Below, one piece after another: positions 17,448 through 26,169 of a stretch of DNA of 64,000 bases. The notes under the pieces are model-generated. The model did no database searches. It worked only from the letters and a program-made list of their open reading frames with translations, and was not told where the DNA came from. The position numbers and the translations under genes are program-made. Position 1 is the first letter of the stretch. The number at the start of each line of letters is the position of its first letter. Origin of the DNA: Agrilactobacillus composti DSM 18527 = JCM 14202 (lineage in GTDB: Bacteria > Bacillota > Bacilli > Lactobacillales > Lactobacillaceae); the NCBI RefSeq assembly GCF_001436375.1, contig NZ_AZGA01000005.1, positions 60,636 to 124,635 on the forward strand. The letters run 5' to 3'.

Positions 17448-18795
17448 TCCTTATACCGAGAAGATTATCCAGACCTATCCCTTGGCCAGCGCGGCGGAAG
17501 TGGCTGACAAATTAGATGTGGCCGCCGACTTTTATAATCGTCAAAAGCAAGTCCCAGTTGAGGAACGGGCGGCCCAATTACAATTGGTTGCCGAGAGTTT
17601 GTTGGCCAATAGCGCTGAACTGGCGCAAACCGCGACTTTAAATATGGGCAAGCTGTCAAAAGAAGCCAGGGGTGAGATCAAACTTTGCGCTAAACTAGCC
17701 CAGTATTATGCCAGTACCGGCGCCAGTTTATTAGAACCTAAACCCTACATTTATGGCGGCAGCCGGCAAGCCTTGTTACAACAAGATGCCATTGGCATTG
17801 TGTTGAGCATTGAGCCTTGGAATTTTCCTTATTCCCAGGTCATGCGGGTGTTCGCCCCTAATTTTTTGGTGGGAAATCCGGTGGTGCTAAAGCATGCCAG
17901 TATTGTAGCCGGGTGCGCAGCCCACTTTGAAAAGGTGTTGTTGCAAGCTGGCATTGAACCCGGGGCCTTTCAGAATTTATTTGTAAGTTATGATCAAATC
18001 GCAACTATTTTGGCGGATAAGCGGGTCCAAGGTGTGGCGCTAACTGGGTCTGAGGCAGCGGGGCGGCAAATTGCCGCTTTAGCTGGCCAGAATTTGGTGA
18101 AATCCACCATGGAACTGGGGGGGAATGATGTTTTTGCGGTGTTAAACGATGCTGATATTGATTTAGCCGTGCAAGACGCCGCCGCTGCCCGGTTACGCAA
18201 CGCCGGGCAAGTGTGTACGTCGGCCAAACGCTATATTGTCCAACAAGACGTGGCGGCGGACTTTATCGCAGGTATTCAGGCGACCTTCCAAAACCAAGTG
18301 TTGGGTGATCCCATGGCGGCCACCACTACATTGGCGCCCTTAGCGTCAAAGGGGGCCAGTGACCAACTGCAACAGCAGCTGGACCAGGCCTTAGCCCATG
18401 GCGCCACGGCGTTAGTGGCCGGGGGTCAGGTAGCTGGGATGGGGAACTTCTTTGCCCCCGCCATTTTGACCGATATTACCCCGGATAATCCGGCCTTTTA
18501 TCAAGAATTCTTTGGTCCCGTGGCTCAGGTTTATGTGGTGCCCGATGACCAGGCCTTGATCAAGTTGGCCAATGATTCTAATTTTGGTTTGGCTGGGGCC
18601 GTTTATTCAAAGGACACCACCCATGCTCATGAAGTGGCTTCTCAATTAGAAACAGGGCAGGTCTTCATCAATCAACCATCTGGCGCCTACCCAGAATTGC
18701 CCTTTGGCGGGGTTAAGAATTCCGGTTATGGCCGGGAAATGAGCGATTTAGGATTATATGAATTCACCAATCAAAAAATTGTGGTTTTTAAATAA
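17428..18795 (+). CDS. NAD(P)-dependent semialdehyde dehydrogenase (GabD-like)
   Basis: A 455-residue aldehyde dehydrogenase of the succinate-semialdehyde type. EPWNFPYSQ binds cofactor, Glu229 in MELGGND is the general base and Cys263 in GQVCTSAKRY the nucleophile; FGGVKNSGYGRE closes the active site. ATG 17428 gives the family N-terminus and a 20-base overlap with the aminotransferase, implying coupling; the frame extends upstream to 17362 but without a site. It would oxidise the semialdehyde made by the preceding enzyme and produce NAD(P)H. Succinate, glutarate or ureido-semialdehydes are all possible substrates. Confidence 0.9.
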   Translation: MAYQVVNPYTEKIIQTYPLASAAEVADKLDVAADFYNRQKQVPVEERAAQLQLVAESLLANSAELAQTATLNMGKLSKEARGEIKLCAKLAQYYASTGASLLEPKPYIYGGSRQALLQQDAIGIVLSIEPWNFPYSQVMRVFAPNFLVGNPVVLKHASIVAGCAAHFEKVLLQAGIEPGAFQNLFVSYDQIATILADKRVQGVALTGSEAAGRQIAALAGQNLVKSTMELGGNDVFAVLNDADIDLAVQDAAAARLRNAGQVCTSAKRYIVQQDVAADFIAGIQATFQNQVLGDPMAATTTLAPLASKGASDQLQQQLDQALAHGATALVAGGQVAGMGNFFAPAILTDITPDNPAFYQEFFGPVAQVYVVPDDQALIKLANDSNFGLAGAVYSKDTTHAHEVASQLETGQVFINQPSGAYPELPFGGVKNSGYGREMSDLGLYEFTNQKIVVFK

Positions 18796-18812
18796 AAAAG
18801 GTGGTGCAGCGC

Positions 18813-19787
18813 ATGGCAATCACAGTATATAGTGTTCGAGATGATGAAGTTGCTTACTTTCAGCAATGGCAACAAGCCCATCCCGAAGAACAAGTTCAAC
18901 TGATTAAAGTTGATTTGACAGTCGAAACGGCCACCTTGGCCGCTGGCAGTCACAGCGTGATTTTATTACAAACCAAGCCCGTGGACGTGACTATCATTCA
19001 GGTCTTGGCGCAATTACAAGTGGCTAACCTGATCGTGCGGGCCGTTGGCGTTGACAACATTGACGCTAAGGCAATCACCCAATTTGGCATGCAGTTGGCC
19101 AACGTCCCCAGCTATTCCCCCAGATCCGTGGCGGAGTTTACGGTTTTACAGTTGCTGCAATTATTGCGGCAATCCTTCCGGTTCAATATTGCTTTTAAAA
19201 AGGGCGATTTTCGCTGGACGCCATTTTTAGGGGAGGAATTGGTTGGTAAAACAGTGGGGGTCATTGGCACCGGGCGCATCGGCGCAGCAGTGATTGCCAT
19301 TTTAAAGGGGTTTGATGTGCATATTTTAGCCTACAGTCATCACCATAATCTGGCGGCACAAGGTGTGCAGTATGTTGACCAGTTACCTGAATTGTATCGC
19401 CGGTGCGATGTGCTCACCTTGCATATTCCTGGTAATGCAGAGAATACCCGGCTGATTGATGGGGCGGCTTTTCAAGCCATGAAACCGGGGATGATTTTAT
19501 TAAATATGGCCCGGGGTTCCGTGGTGGACACCCAAGCCCTATTAGCTGCCATGGATCAACATATCATCCTGGCTACTTATGACAATGAAGCACCATACTT
19601 TGGCCAAGATTACAGCCAGCGCAAAATTGATGATTTATATCTACGAGCCCTGATGCAGCGGGATGATGTCTTGCTGGCGCCCCATATGGCGTTTTATACC
19701 AAACCAGCTGTTGAAAATATGGTAAATCAAGCTTTGGATAAGAGTTTAGCGTTTCTCCAAAATACCCCAACACTTGAGGTGCATTAA
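18813..19787 (+). CDS. D-isomer-specific 2-hydroxyacid dehydrogenase
   Basis: A 324-residue NADH-dependent dehydrogenase like D-lactate or D-hydroxyisocaproate dehydrogenase. VGVIGTGRIGAAV is the Rossmann motif, NMARGSVVDT carries the catalytic Arg, the DNEAP region the Glu, and LLAPHMAFYT the catalytic His. AAGGTGG precedes ATG 18813. It ends the operon and would reduce the 2-oxo acid formed by transamination, reoxidising the NADH made by the dehydrogenase gene just upstream. Specific substrate unknown. Confidence 0.88.
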   Translation: MAITVYSVRDDEVAYFQQWQQAHPEEQVQLIKVDLTVETATLAAGSHSVILLQTKPVDVTIIQVLAQLQVANLIVRAVGVDNIDAKAITQFGMQLANVPSYSPRSVAEFTVLQLLQLLRQSFRFNIAFKKGDFRWTPFLGEELVGKTVGVIGTGRIGAAVIAILKGFDVHILAYSHHHNLAAQGVQYVDQLPELYRRCDVLTLHIPGNAENTRLIDGAAFQAMKPGMILLNMARGSVVDTQALLAAMDQHIILATYDNEAPYFGQDYSQRKIDDLYLRALMQRDDVLLAPHMAFYTKPAVENMVNQALDKSLAFLQNTPTLEVH

Positions 19788-19810
19788 GTTGCTATTCAAG
19801 CTGGGTAAAC

Positions 19811-19845
19811 AAAAAGGCATTCGAAGTCAATCGAATGCTTTTTAT
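19811..19845. terminator. Bidirectional terminator between convergent operons
   Basis: AAAAAGGCATTCGA / TCGAATGCTTTTT stem (one bulged G) with short loop; T run on the plus strand and A run for the minus strand. Confidence 0.88.
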
Positions 19846-19871
19846 GTGGTCTTAATTAGCAACAGGCTTAC

Positions 19872-21191
19872 TCAAAGAATGGTTTGCCACACCAGCACAC
19901 CACCTAGGCCCACCACGGAAACGATGGTGGTGATAACTGACCAGGTTTTAATGGTTTGACCAATACTTAGGTTGTAATATTCCTTATAAATCCAAAAGCC
20001 TGCATCATTTACGTGGGAAAAGGTGATACTGCCCGCCCCAATTGCCAAGACCATTAACTCAGGGCTAATGTGATCCAAAGCAATTAGCGGACCCACGATA
20101 CCCGCGGCGGTCATGCCGGCAACGGTGGCGGAGCCTAGCGATAGTCTTAGGGCAGCTGCTAATAACCAGGCCAATAGAATTGGGGATAAGTGGGTTTGAC
20201 TCATTAAATCTGCAATGTATTTATCCACATGACTATCCACAAGTACCTGTTTGAAACCCCCGCCACCCCCGATGATCAGTAAGATCATGGCAATGGAACT
20301 GATAGACTGGGCAATTGAATCCATCACAGATTTGATACTTTTACCCCGATTTAGGCTAAAGGTAAAGATGGCTACCAAGACGGAAATCAACAGGGCAATA
20401 GCAGGATTCCCGATGAATTTTAACAGGAACATCAAATTAGACTTGGGAAAGACAATTTCAAAGAAGGCATAGATGGACATCAATAACACCGGAATAATGG
20501 CTGTAAAGATACTAATGCCGAAGCTGGGCATTTCGTCATCTTTAAAGTGGGTGGGCTTAAATAAGGCTTCAGGAATTTCAGTGTTCAAAGAATCCCTTGG
20601 TAATAGGCGGGCATAGTAAATCCCACCAATGACAATCGCCGGGATGGCAATGGTAATGCCAATTAACATGGTGATGCCTAAATTCGCTTGAAAAATATGG
20701 GCAATGGCCACTGGTCCGGGATGGGGTGGCACGAGGCCATGCATGGTAATTAAAGCAGCGGTGACTGGAATCCCGATATATAAGATGGGCACACCAGCTT
20801 CCAGGGCAATTGAGAAAACTAAGGGAATCAAAATCACAAAACCAGTTTCGTAAAACATGGCTAAGCCCACAATGAAGGCCGTTAAAAGAGCGGCCCACTG
20901 GATGTGTTTTTTGCCAAATCCAGCCACTAAGGTTTCAGCGATTCGTTGGGCGGCCCCGGAATCTGCCAGTAATTTTCCCAACATTGCCCCAAAGCCCAAG
21001 ACCAGGGCCAAGGAACCTAGGGTTGAGCCCAGACCCTTTTCCACGGAGGCAATGGCTTGATCTAAACTCATCCCCTCGGCTACCCCCACGAATAAAGCGG
21101 TGATGATCAAGGCCAGGAAGGCGTTGATCTTTAAGACGACCATCAGCAGCAGTAATAAGAGTACGCCGACGATAATGATAAATACGGGCAC
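19872..21191 (-). CDS. GntP-family sugar-acid:H+ symporter
   Basis: A 439-residue, 12-14 TM permease of the gluconate transporter family. It shows the family's LGFGAMLGKLLADSGAAQRIAE, MHGLVPPHPGP and SHVNDAGFWIYKEYYNLS motifs. It is the last gene of a minus-strand operon with a four-carbon acid sugar kinase and a GarR-like dehydrogenase, so the cargo is more likely threonate, erythronate or a similar acid than gluconate. A second, different GntP permease lies at 40949-42214. Confidence 0.93.
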   Translation of the reverse strand: MPVFIIIVGVLLLLLLMVVLKINAFLALIITALFVGVAEGMSLDQAIASVEKGLGSTLGSLALVLGFGAMLGKLLADSGAAQRIAETLVAGFGKKHIQWAALLTAFIVGLAMFYETGFVILIPLVFSIALEAGVPILYIGIPVTAALITMHGLVPPHPGPVAIAHIFQANLGITMLIGITIAIPAIVIGGIYYARLLPRDSLNTEIPEALFKPTHFKDDEMPSFGISIFTAIIPVLLMSIYAFFEIVFPKSNLMFLLKFIGNPAIALLISVLVAIFTFSLNRGKSIKSVMDSIAQSISSIAMILLIIGGGGGFKQVLVDSHVDKYIADLMSQTHLSPILLAWLLAAALRLSLGSATVAGMTAAGIVGPLIALDHISPELMVLAIGAGSITFSHVNDAGFWIYKEYYNLSIGQTIKTWSVITTIVSVVGLGGVLVWQTIL

Positions 21192-21207
21192 GACTATTCA
21201 CTCCTGA

Positions 21208-22632
21208 CTACGAAAGTTGGGCGACAACTTTTTTGAGGGTATCTTTATCACCAACATTGCCTGGGAAGATGACGTAAGCAATGTTTGGAAATTTCGTTTC
21301 TGGTCCTGTCAGCCAAACGGGAATCCCTGGCTGGACTTGACCAGCCACTTCGGCCCGCTTGATGCCTAGCCCCTTGGTGGCCACATCACTGGAGGTAATG
21401 CCACCTTTGGCGATAATAAAGCTAGGTTTGACCTGGAGCTGTTCAACGATTTGAGTCACGTAATTGGAGATTTTCACGGAGAGCTGTAATTCTTCTTCTT
21501 GGCGACCCGGGCCTAAGTCTAAACGTTTACGATTGGTGTAAACCACCACATTGTGGCCGGCTTTCAGATTTTTTTCGGTGAAATCTAAGACCCGCTGGAA
21601 TTCGGTTTGCATCTTAGCCGGGTCAACCACCAAGTTTGTATCAAATTGAATACTGATTAAATTCGGTAGTTCCTGCAGACTCTTGAGCTGGTCCGTTGTT
21701 TTTTGCACATGGGAGCCCACAATAATTAGGCCGCCGTTTGTGACCGTTGTATCGGTGATATCTTGCCGGGTCAGCAGGGGTTTATCGGGAATCCCACCCA
21801 CCAATTTGGTGAAAGCGGCCGCGGTACGGAACATAAAGTTTTTCCCCTGGTTCATGGCTGTTACAATGGCGGCTACCGCGACTTTGGCATCCCCGTAGCT
21901 GGCGGCGTTGACAATGACTTTATTGAAATCCGTCACAGTCATCAGATTAGTCGTAATTTTAGCCACATCTAATTGACGTTCCTCGGGGATGGTAATGCTT
22001 TGAACGGCCTTGGCCGGGTAGGCCCCTTTTGTTTTCTCTTCAACCCACTTTTTTAAATTAGAGTTGTGATAGCCAAAGGTCCGGTCCTGGGCAAATTCCG
22101 TTTCTCCCGCGGGTATCAATTGATTGCCATCGGCCACATAGTGGATATCATTGATGGTATAACGGCCGCCCTCTAAAAAGAAGGGCATGATAATTTCTCC
22201 ATCATAGTGTTTGTTAGTATGGGCCTCCAGCTCATTTTTTAAAGTCAAGGTTTCCGTAGGGTAATGGCCCCGGAGCGTAGAATCACTGCGACTGACGATG
22301 ATGAAGTCGGTGGCTTTTTCCTGGCTCACTTGGGCGATATTTTGGGCAATCGTTTTGTGTAATGCAATCGTATCAGCCGTAGTTAAGCTGCGGGAATTTG
22401 TGAGAATATAAAACATTTGTTGGGTTTCGTCAAAGGCCTGGCGCAGGGCGGCCACATCCCAAGTGGTATAAACCGAAATGCCAAAAACAGTCTGGGTGCC
22501 GGTGGGATCATCATCTAAGACAATGATTTTCTTGTTGAAATCCTTTAAAGCTGTTTGCAGCAGTTTATCAGCACCGGCCGTATCTGCTTGGGGCAAGCTA
22601 GCTAACAAGTCATTTTTAGAAATAGCTACCAT
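21208..22632 (-). CDS. Four-carbon acid sugar kinase family protein (OtnK/DtnK-like)
   Basis: A 474-residue kinase of the former DUF1537 family, which phosphorylates D-threonate, D-erythronate-derived 3-oxo-tetronate or similar C4 acids. The N-terminal domain has VLDDDPTGTQT and SRSDSTLRGHYPTE; the C-terminal nucleotide domain has KGGITSSDVATKGL and a PGNVGDKDTL ending. Its ATG directly abuts the stop of the upstream dehydrogenase gene (TAA-ATG), so the two are coupled. Described pathways also need an aldolase (OtnC) and often an isomerase (OtnI); neither is nearby. Confidence 0.9.
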   Translation of the reverse strand: MVAISKNDLLASLPQADTAGADKLLQTALKDFNKKIIVLDDDPTGTQTVFGISVYTTWDVAALRQAFDETQQMFYILTNSRSLTTADTIALHKTIAQNIAQVSQEKATDFIIVSRSDSTLRGHYPTETLTLKNELEAHTNKHYDGEIIMPFFLEGGRYTINDIHYVADGNQLIPAGETEFAQDRTFGYHNSNLKKWVEEKTKGAYPAKAVQSITIPEERQLDVAKITTNLMTVTDFNKVIVNAASYGDAKVAVAAIVTAMNQGKNFMFRTAAAFTKLVGGIPDKPLLTRQDITDTTVTNGGLIIVGSHVQKTTDQLKSLQELPNLISIQFDTNLVVDPAKMQTEFQRVLDFTEKNLKAGHNVVVYTNRKRLDLGPGRQEEELQLSVKISNYVTQIVEQLQVKPSFIIAKGGITSSDVATKGLGIKRAEVAGQVQPGIPVWLTGPETKFPNIAYVIFPGNVGDKDTLKKVVAQLS

Positions 22633-23535
22633 TTATTTCGCCCCCGGTTTTCTGCTCACGGTCACATTAGCCAGATTTTCAAAATATTTGACGATGGCGC
22701 CGTGATCTTCATTAATATGGCCATTGGCAGATAAGGTGTGAAATATCTCTAACAAGCTACTGGATAGGGGCATGGGGACATCCAGATCGTGGGCGGTTGC
22801 CATCACGTTGGTCAAGTCCTTCATGTTGATGCTGATTTTACCCCCGGGTTCAAAATTCCGGTCCAAAATTAACGGTACTTTGGCATCTAAAACATTACTG
22901 CCAGCTAAGCCGGAGCGGATGGCTTGGTACATTTTATCGATATCAATGCCCGATTTGGCGGCTAAGACTAGGGCCTCAGACATGGCGGCGATATTTAAAT
23001 TAACCATAACCTGGTTGGCCAATTTAGCGGTGGTTCCAGCACCGATGCCACCGACTAAGGTTGTGGTACCGCCAATGGCGTCAAAGATGGGTTTGGCCTG
23101 GGCAAAGACAGCTTCATCCCCGCCAACCATGATGGCTAACTCGCCAGAAATTGCGCCAGGTTCACCACCGCTTACCGGCGCATCTAGGAAATTGATCTGT
23201 TTTTCTTCTAATCTAGCCCCAATATTTCTAGAAGCTACTGGGGTGATGGAGCTTTCATCAATGACTGTACTGCCGGCTGGTAAGCTATGAATTAAGCCGT
23301 CATGTCCAAAAATTGCGTCCTCAACGATGCTAGTGTTAGGTAACATGGTGATGACCCACTGGGTGCGCTCCCCAACTTTTTGGGCGGAATCTACAATCGT
23401 CACCCCGCTGGCCTTGGCCTTTTCAATGGCATGGACGGAAACATCATAACCAAAAACTTCAAAGCCAGCTTTCACTAGATTCGCCGCCATGGGAGCACCC
23501 ATAATGCCTAAGCCAATAATACCTACTTGTTTCAT
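22633..23535 (-). CDS. GarR/LtnD-like beta-hydroxyacid dehydrogenase
   Basis: A 300-residue NAD(P) enzyme of the 3-hydroxyisobutyrate/tartronate-semialdehyde reductase family. GLGIMGAPMAANL is the Rossmann motif, DAPVSGGEPGA the substrate loop, and GTTAKLANQ carries the catalytic Lys. The start at 23535 follows GGGAGG; the frame is open upstream to 23604. It is first in the operon with the kinase and GntP permease. By analogy with threonate pathways it would oxidise the C4 acid to a 3-oxo acid for the kinase; tartronate semialdehyde reduction is the alternative. Confidence 0.88.
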   Translation of the reverse strand: MKQVGIIGLGIMGAPMAANLVKAGFEVFGYDVSVHAIEKAKASGVTIVDSAQKVGERTQWVITMLPNTSIVEDAIFGHDGLIHSLPAGSTVIDESSITPVASRNIGARLEEKQINFLDAPVSGGEPGAISGELAIMVGGDEAVFAQAKPIFDAIGGTTTLVGGIGAGTTAKLANQVMVNLNIAAMSEALVLAAKSGIDIDKMYQAIRSGLAGSNVLDAKVPLILDRNFEPGGKISINMKDLTNVMATAHDLDVPMPLSSSLLEIFHTLSANGHINEDHGAIVKYFENLANVTVSRKPGAK

Positions 23536-23599
23536 GATAAAACCTCCCGTATTTTTTAAATGTCCAAGAATTGTTAAACAGGTCATACTTAAAACTATC

Positions 23600-23614
23600 A
23601 ACATTATCGATGTT
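23600..23614. promoter_or_regulatory. Candidate operator (AACAT-N5-ATGTT palindrome)
   Basis: AACAT-TATCG-ATGTT is a perfect 5-bp inverted repeat overlapping the -10 end and start point of the sugar-acid operon promoter. No regulator gene is adjacent. Confidence 0.4.
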
Positions 23615-23639
23615 ATACCTAATTTGAAAGCGCTGTCAA
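23612..23639 (-). promoter_or_regulatory. Promoter of the dehydrogenase-kinase-permease operon
   Basis: Read on the minus strand: TTGACA (23639-23634), 16-base spacer, TATAAC (23617-23612). Confidence 0.7.
23625..23638. promoter_or_regulatory. cre site (CcpA operator) over the -35 element
   Basis: TGAAAGCGCTGTCA matches TGWNANCGNTNWCA fully and overlaps the TTGACA of the operon, so glucose repression is expected. Confidence 0.8.
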
Positions 23640-23780
23640 TTCAATTTAAGAATATTCGAGATTATTAAAATAGCTATAAAAATATTTTGATTATATGTAA
23701 TTTTAGTATGCTAATATATTAATGAATTGCTTTTGACTATTTTTGAAGGTTATTTGCTGAATTTGAATCCTACGTACCAC

Positions 23781-23831
23781 AAAAAAGCCTCACTATTCTT
23801 AAACATAGCTGTCTAAGAATAGTGAGACTTT
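23781..23831 (-). terminator. Terminator of the 116-residue hypothetical gene
   Basis: On the minus strand TCTCACTATTCTTA / TAAGAATAGTGAGGC forms a long stem followed by TTTTTT. A smaller GACACCA / TGGTGCC hairpin lies at about 23868-23887 between it and the gene. The rest of the gap to the next operon is AT-rich with nothing further seen. Confidence 0.85.
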
Positions 23832-23902
23832 TGGGAGTGGTCTATTTTAGAAAATAAAACTATCACGGACACCAAGTGAATGGTGCCTTTTAATGCTAGT
23901 AA

Positions 23903-24253
23903 TTACTTACTAGGCACACCGGCAACGGTTTTGAACACATCGGCTAAGGACATGCGATAATCGGCAAACTTTTTATTTAAGATCAATTGCCGGAAGTCTT
24001 CAATGGACATTTTCCGGGTTTCTTTACTAGGTAGTTCGCCAATGACTTCACCAGCAGTTGCGGTGATCCCGGTGGTCAGGTTGATGATCAAGCCATCTCG
24101 GCTATCCAGGCGAACGGTGTAATATTCGTAGTAATACGGGGTATCATAGGCACCGGTCAATTCTTTATGGGTCATAAAGTAGCTGGTTATGAAATCATTA
24201 AAAGCCGCTTTTGAGCGTAGGGCCTCAGTCCAACTTGTTTTTTCAGATAACAT
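23903..24253 (-). CDS. Hypothetical protein, 116 residues
   Basis: Not recognised. The small soluble protein has no signal peptide, cysteine or membrane helix. It is rich in aromatic residues (YYYEYYTVRLD) and has a plausible alpha/beta pattern with an NLTTGITATAGEVIGELPS turn-rich centre. AAAGGAAG before the ATG and a strong terminator after it support real expression. A near-match to cre (TGAAAACGTTTATA, 24369-24382) lies about 115 bases upstream. It stands between two carbohydrate operons on the same strand. Confidence 0.65.
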   Translation of the reverse strand: MLSEKTSWTEALRSKAAFNDFITSYFMTHKELTGAYDTPYYYEYYTVRLDSRDGLIINLTTGITATAGEVIGELPSKETRKMSIEDFRQLILNKKFADYRMSLADVFKTVAGVPSK

Positions 24254-24480
24254 CAGTGTAACTTCCTTTCTGAAAACAACAGTGACAACAGCTAAAATTG
24301 TTCCTTAAGTTATCTTTCAACTCCTAGTCTACATCGATTTTAGTATAAATCAAGTAAAAACAGTGAAATGAAAACGTTTATATAACAGTATTTTTACTTA
24401 AACCGGGAAAACTTTGGCGGCCAAGGGTTTGCCGACGGCATATATTTTATTTTCAGAAAGTAGTTCGTATCACGGTCATC

Positions 24481-24510
24481 AAAAAAGCAGTATTCCTCAA
24501 GAATACTGCC
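24481..24510 (-). terminator. Terminator of the GH30 operon
   Basis: GGCAGTATTC / GAATACTGC stem on the minus strand followed by TTTTTT. Confidence 0.9.
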
Positions 24511-24535
24511 AAAGCACTTGCATAAAGTTGAATAC

Positions 24536-26107
24536 CTATTTTTTATTTTTATTGACGCCTTTACCCGGGGCCTCATCGTCAGCTAGGTTGGCGGGGTAAG
24601 GATTAAGCTTAAAGGCTTCATCGGCCCGGGGGCTACTGGCGTTCACGGGCCCAAAGGCTTTGTGCAAGGTTACGGTGCCCCAGGCTGGGACGGTGACGTG
24701 CTGCCAAGTCAAGGCTTGACCATTGACGGTGACCGCAGCTTCTAGGGGTTGGTCCGTGGGGTTATAGAGATGGGCGGTAATCCCGCCATCCGGGGCTAGG
24801 AAGGCCACGGAGCCCAAGCCGCCGGTATAACCATCTTGGGTATAACTGCTGGAGCCGATGACCGTTGAGCCCGGGACCACATCTTGGCCAAAGTTACGCA
24901 ACATATAATATTCCAGATTCCGTTGGACTTTACCAGTGGTGTGATCAATGGTGACCACGCCCCGACGACCGGTGGAACCCACCATATTCGGTAGGCCCCG
25001 TTCGTCCAAGGCCATATTCCACAAGTTGATCATGCTTAAGCCCTGGCGCACCAGCCAATTGCCAATTAATCCAAACATAATATGGGAGGCATCTTCGGGG
25101 GTCTCTTCAATCATGCACCGCCGTTCAGTCATGGCCAAATCCCAATGAGGGAAGGAACGACTGCCCTTAAACAAATTGGTATAAGGCCCATCATAGGTGT
25201 GAAAGGCAAAGCCATCAAAGGCGCTGGCTTGTTCCGGAGTGACGTATTTACTCAGGGGTTCGGTCAACACGTTTAAGCTGCCATCCCAGAAATAAATTTT
25301 TGTATTGGGAAAAGTCTTATCTAAGGCTGGCCGTAAATAGGTGTAGCCAAAGTCGGCTAATTCCGGTAATTTCCAAATCATGGCCGGCCAAGCGGCGGCG
25401 TTAGAGGGTTCATTTTGAATGGTAATGGCATAAATTGGAATACCCAGTTTTTTGTAAGCTTCAAGATAGTGGATAAAATATTGGGCATAGACACTTTCAA
25501 AGGTATCTTTAAATTGGTCATACCCATTGCCGGTATATTCCCCAAAACGCAGGTGGCCACCCATCTTTAACTCACCGGTATTTTTCATCCAAGCGGGGGC
25601 GGACCAAGGGGAAGCCATGATTTTAACCGCAGGGTTGATCTTCAAGATTTCTTGCACCACGGGGACGATGTACTTTAAATCCTTAGTGGCGTCCGGGGCC
25701 CCAGGGGTGCCAGTGCCAATTGAAAACTTAGCTAAACTGGCATCATGTTCCCCAAAAGGCACGTCATCATAACTGTAATAAGGCTGGCTGGCGGGTTCAC
25801 AGGAACCTAAGGGAATACGAATCGTGGCGAAGTTACCTTCCTTGGGGTCGAATAACTCGTGCAAGAGGGCATTCCGTTGTGCTTTACTTTGTTGCCAAAT
25901 CAACGATGCGGCGGCATCCGTAATGGCCGCTCCAGCCCCGATCCAATTTTGATGTTTATCAGCCGGGTCAATGACGATTTTAGCGGCATCACCCGGTGTG
26001 GCTTCTGGGGTGGGTGTGGTTAGATGGGCCCGCTTTTGCGACAGGTCACCTGCAGTGACGGTCCAAAATTCAGTGGGGAATAAACTATTGTCTGTGGTAT
26101 TTACCAC
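24536..26107 (-). CDS. GH30 family glycoside hydrolase (glucosylceramidase-like)
   Basis: A 523-residue retaining glycosidase of GH30, a family of beta-glucosidases, glucosylceramidases and xylanases. The GAGAAITDAAA and IRIPLGSCE segments form the barrel start; Glu233 in IQNEP is the acid/base and Glu328 in MTERR the nucleophile. A C-terminal beta-sandwich follows, ending in a lysine-rich tail. No signal peptide, so the substrate is hydrolysed inside the cell after uptake. AAAGG lies nine bases before a GTG at 26107; the ATG at 26116 would overlap that site and is less likely. It is downstream of a GPH transporter in the same operon. Confidence 0.88.
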   Translation of the reverse strand: MVNTTDNSLFPTEFWTVTAGDLSQKRAHLTTPTPEATPGDAAKIVIDPADKHQNWIGAGAAITDAAASLIWQQSKAQRNALLHELFDPKEGNFATIRIPLGSCEPASQPYYSYDDVPFGEHDASLAKFSIGTGTPGAPDATKDLKYIVPVVQEILKINPAVKIMASPWSAPAWMKNTGELKMGGHLRFGEYTGNGYDQFKDTFESVYAQYFIHYLEAYKKLGIPIYAITIQNEPSNAAAWPAMIWKLPELADFGYTYLRPALDKTFPNTKIYFWDGSLNVLTEPLSKYVTPEQASAFDGFAFHTYDGPYTNLFKGSRSFPHWDLAMTERRCMIEETPEDASHIMFGLIGNWLVRQGLSMINLWNMALDERGLPNMVGSTGRRGVVTIDHTTGKVQRNLEYYMLRNFGQDVVPGSTVIGSSSYTQDGYTGGLGSVAFLAPDGGITAHLYNPTDQPLEAAVTVNGQALTWQHVTVPAWGTVTLHKAFGPVNASSPRADEAFKLNPYPANLADDEAPGKGVNKNKK

Positions 26108-26169
26108 AATGATCATCCTTTCGATATTAATTTAACATCATTTAATTTTGAGGATACGAGTTTGAACGT

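Noticed and set aside
22772..23290. 172-codon plus-strand frame opposite the GarR-like gene
   Set aside because: Shadow of the Rossmann-fold gene; no start signals or family features.
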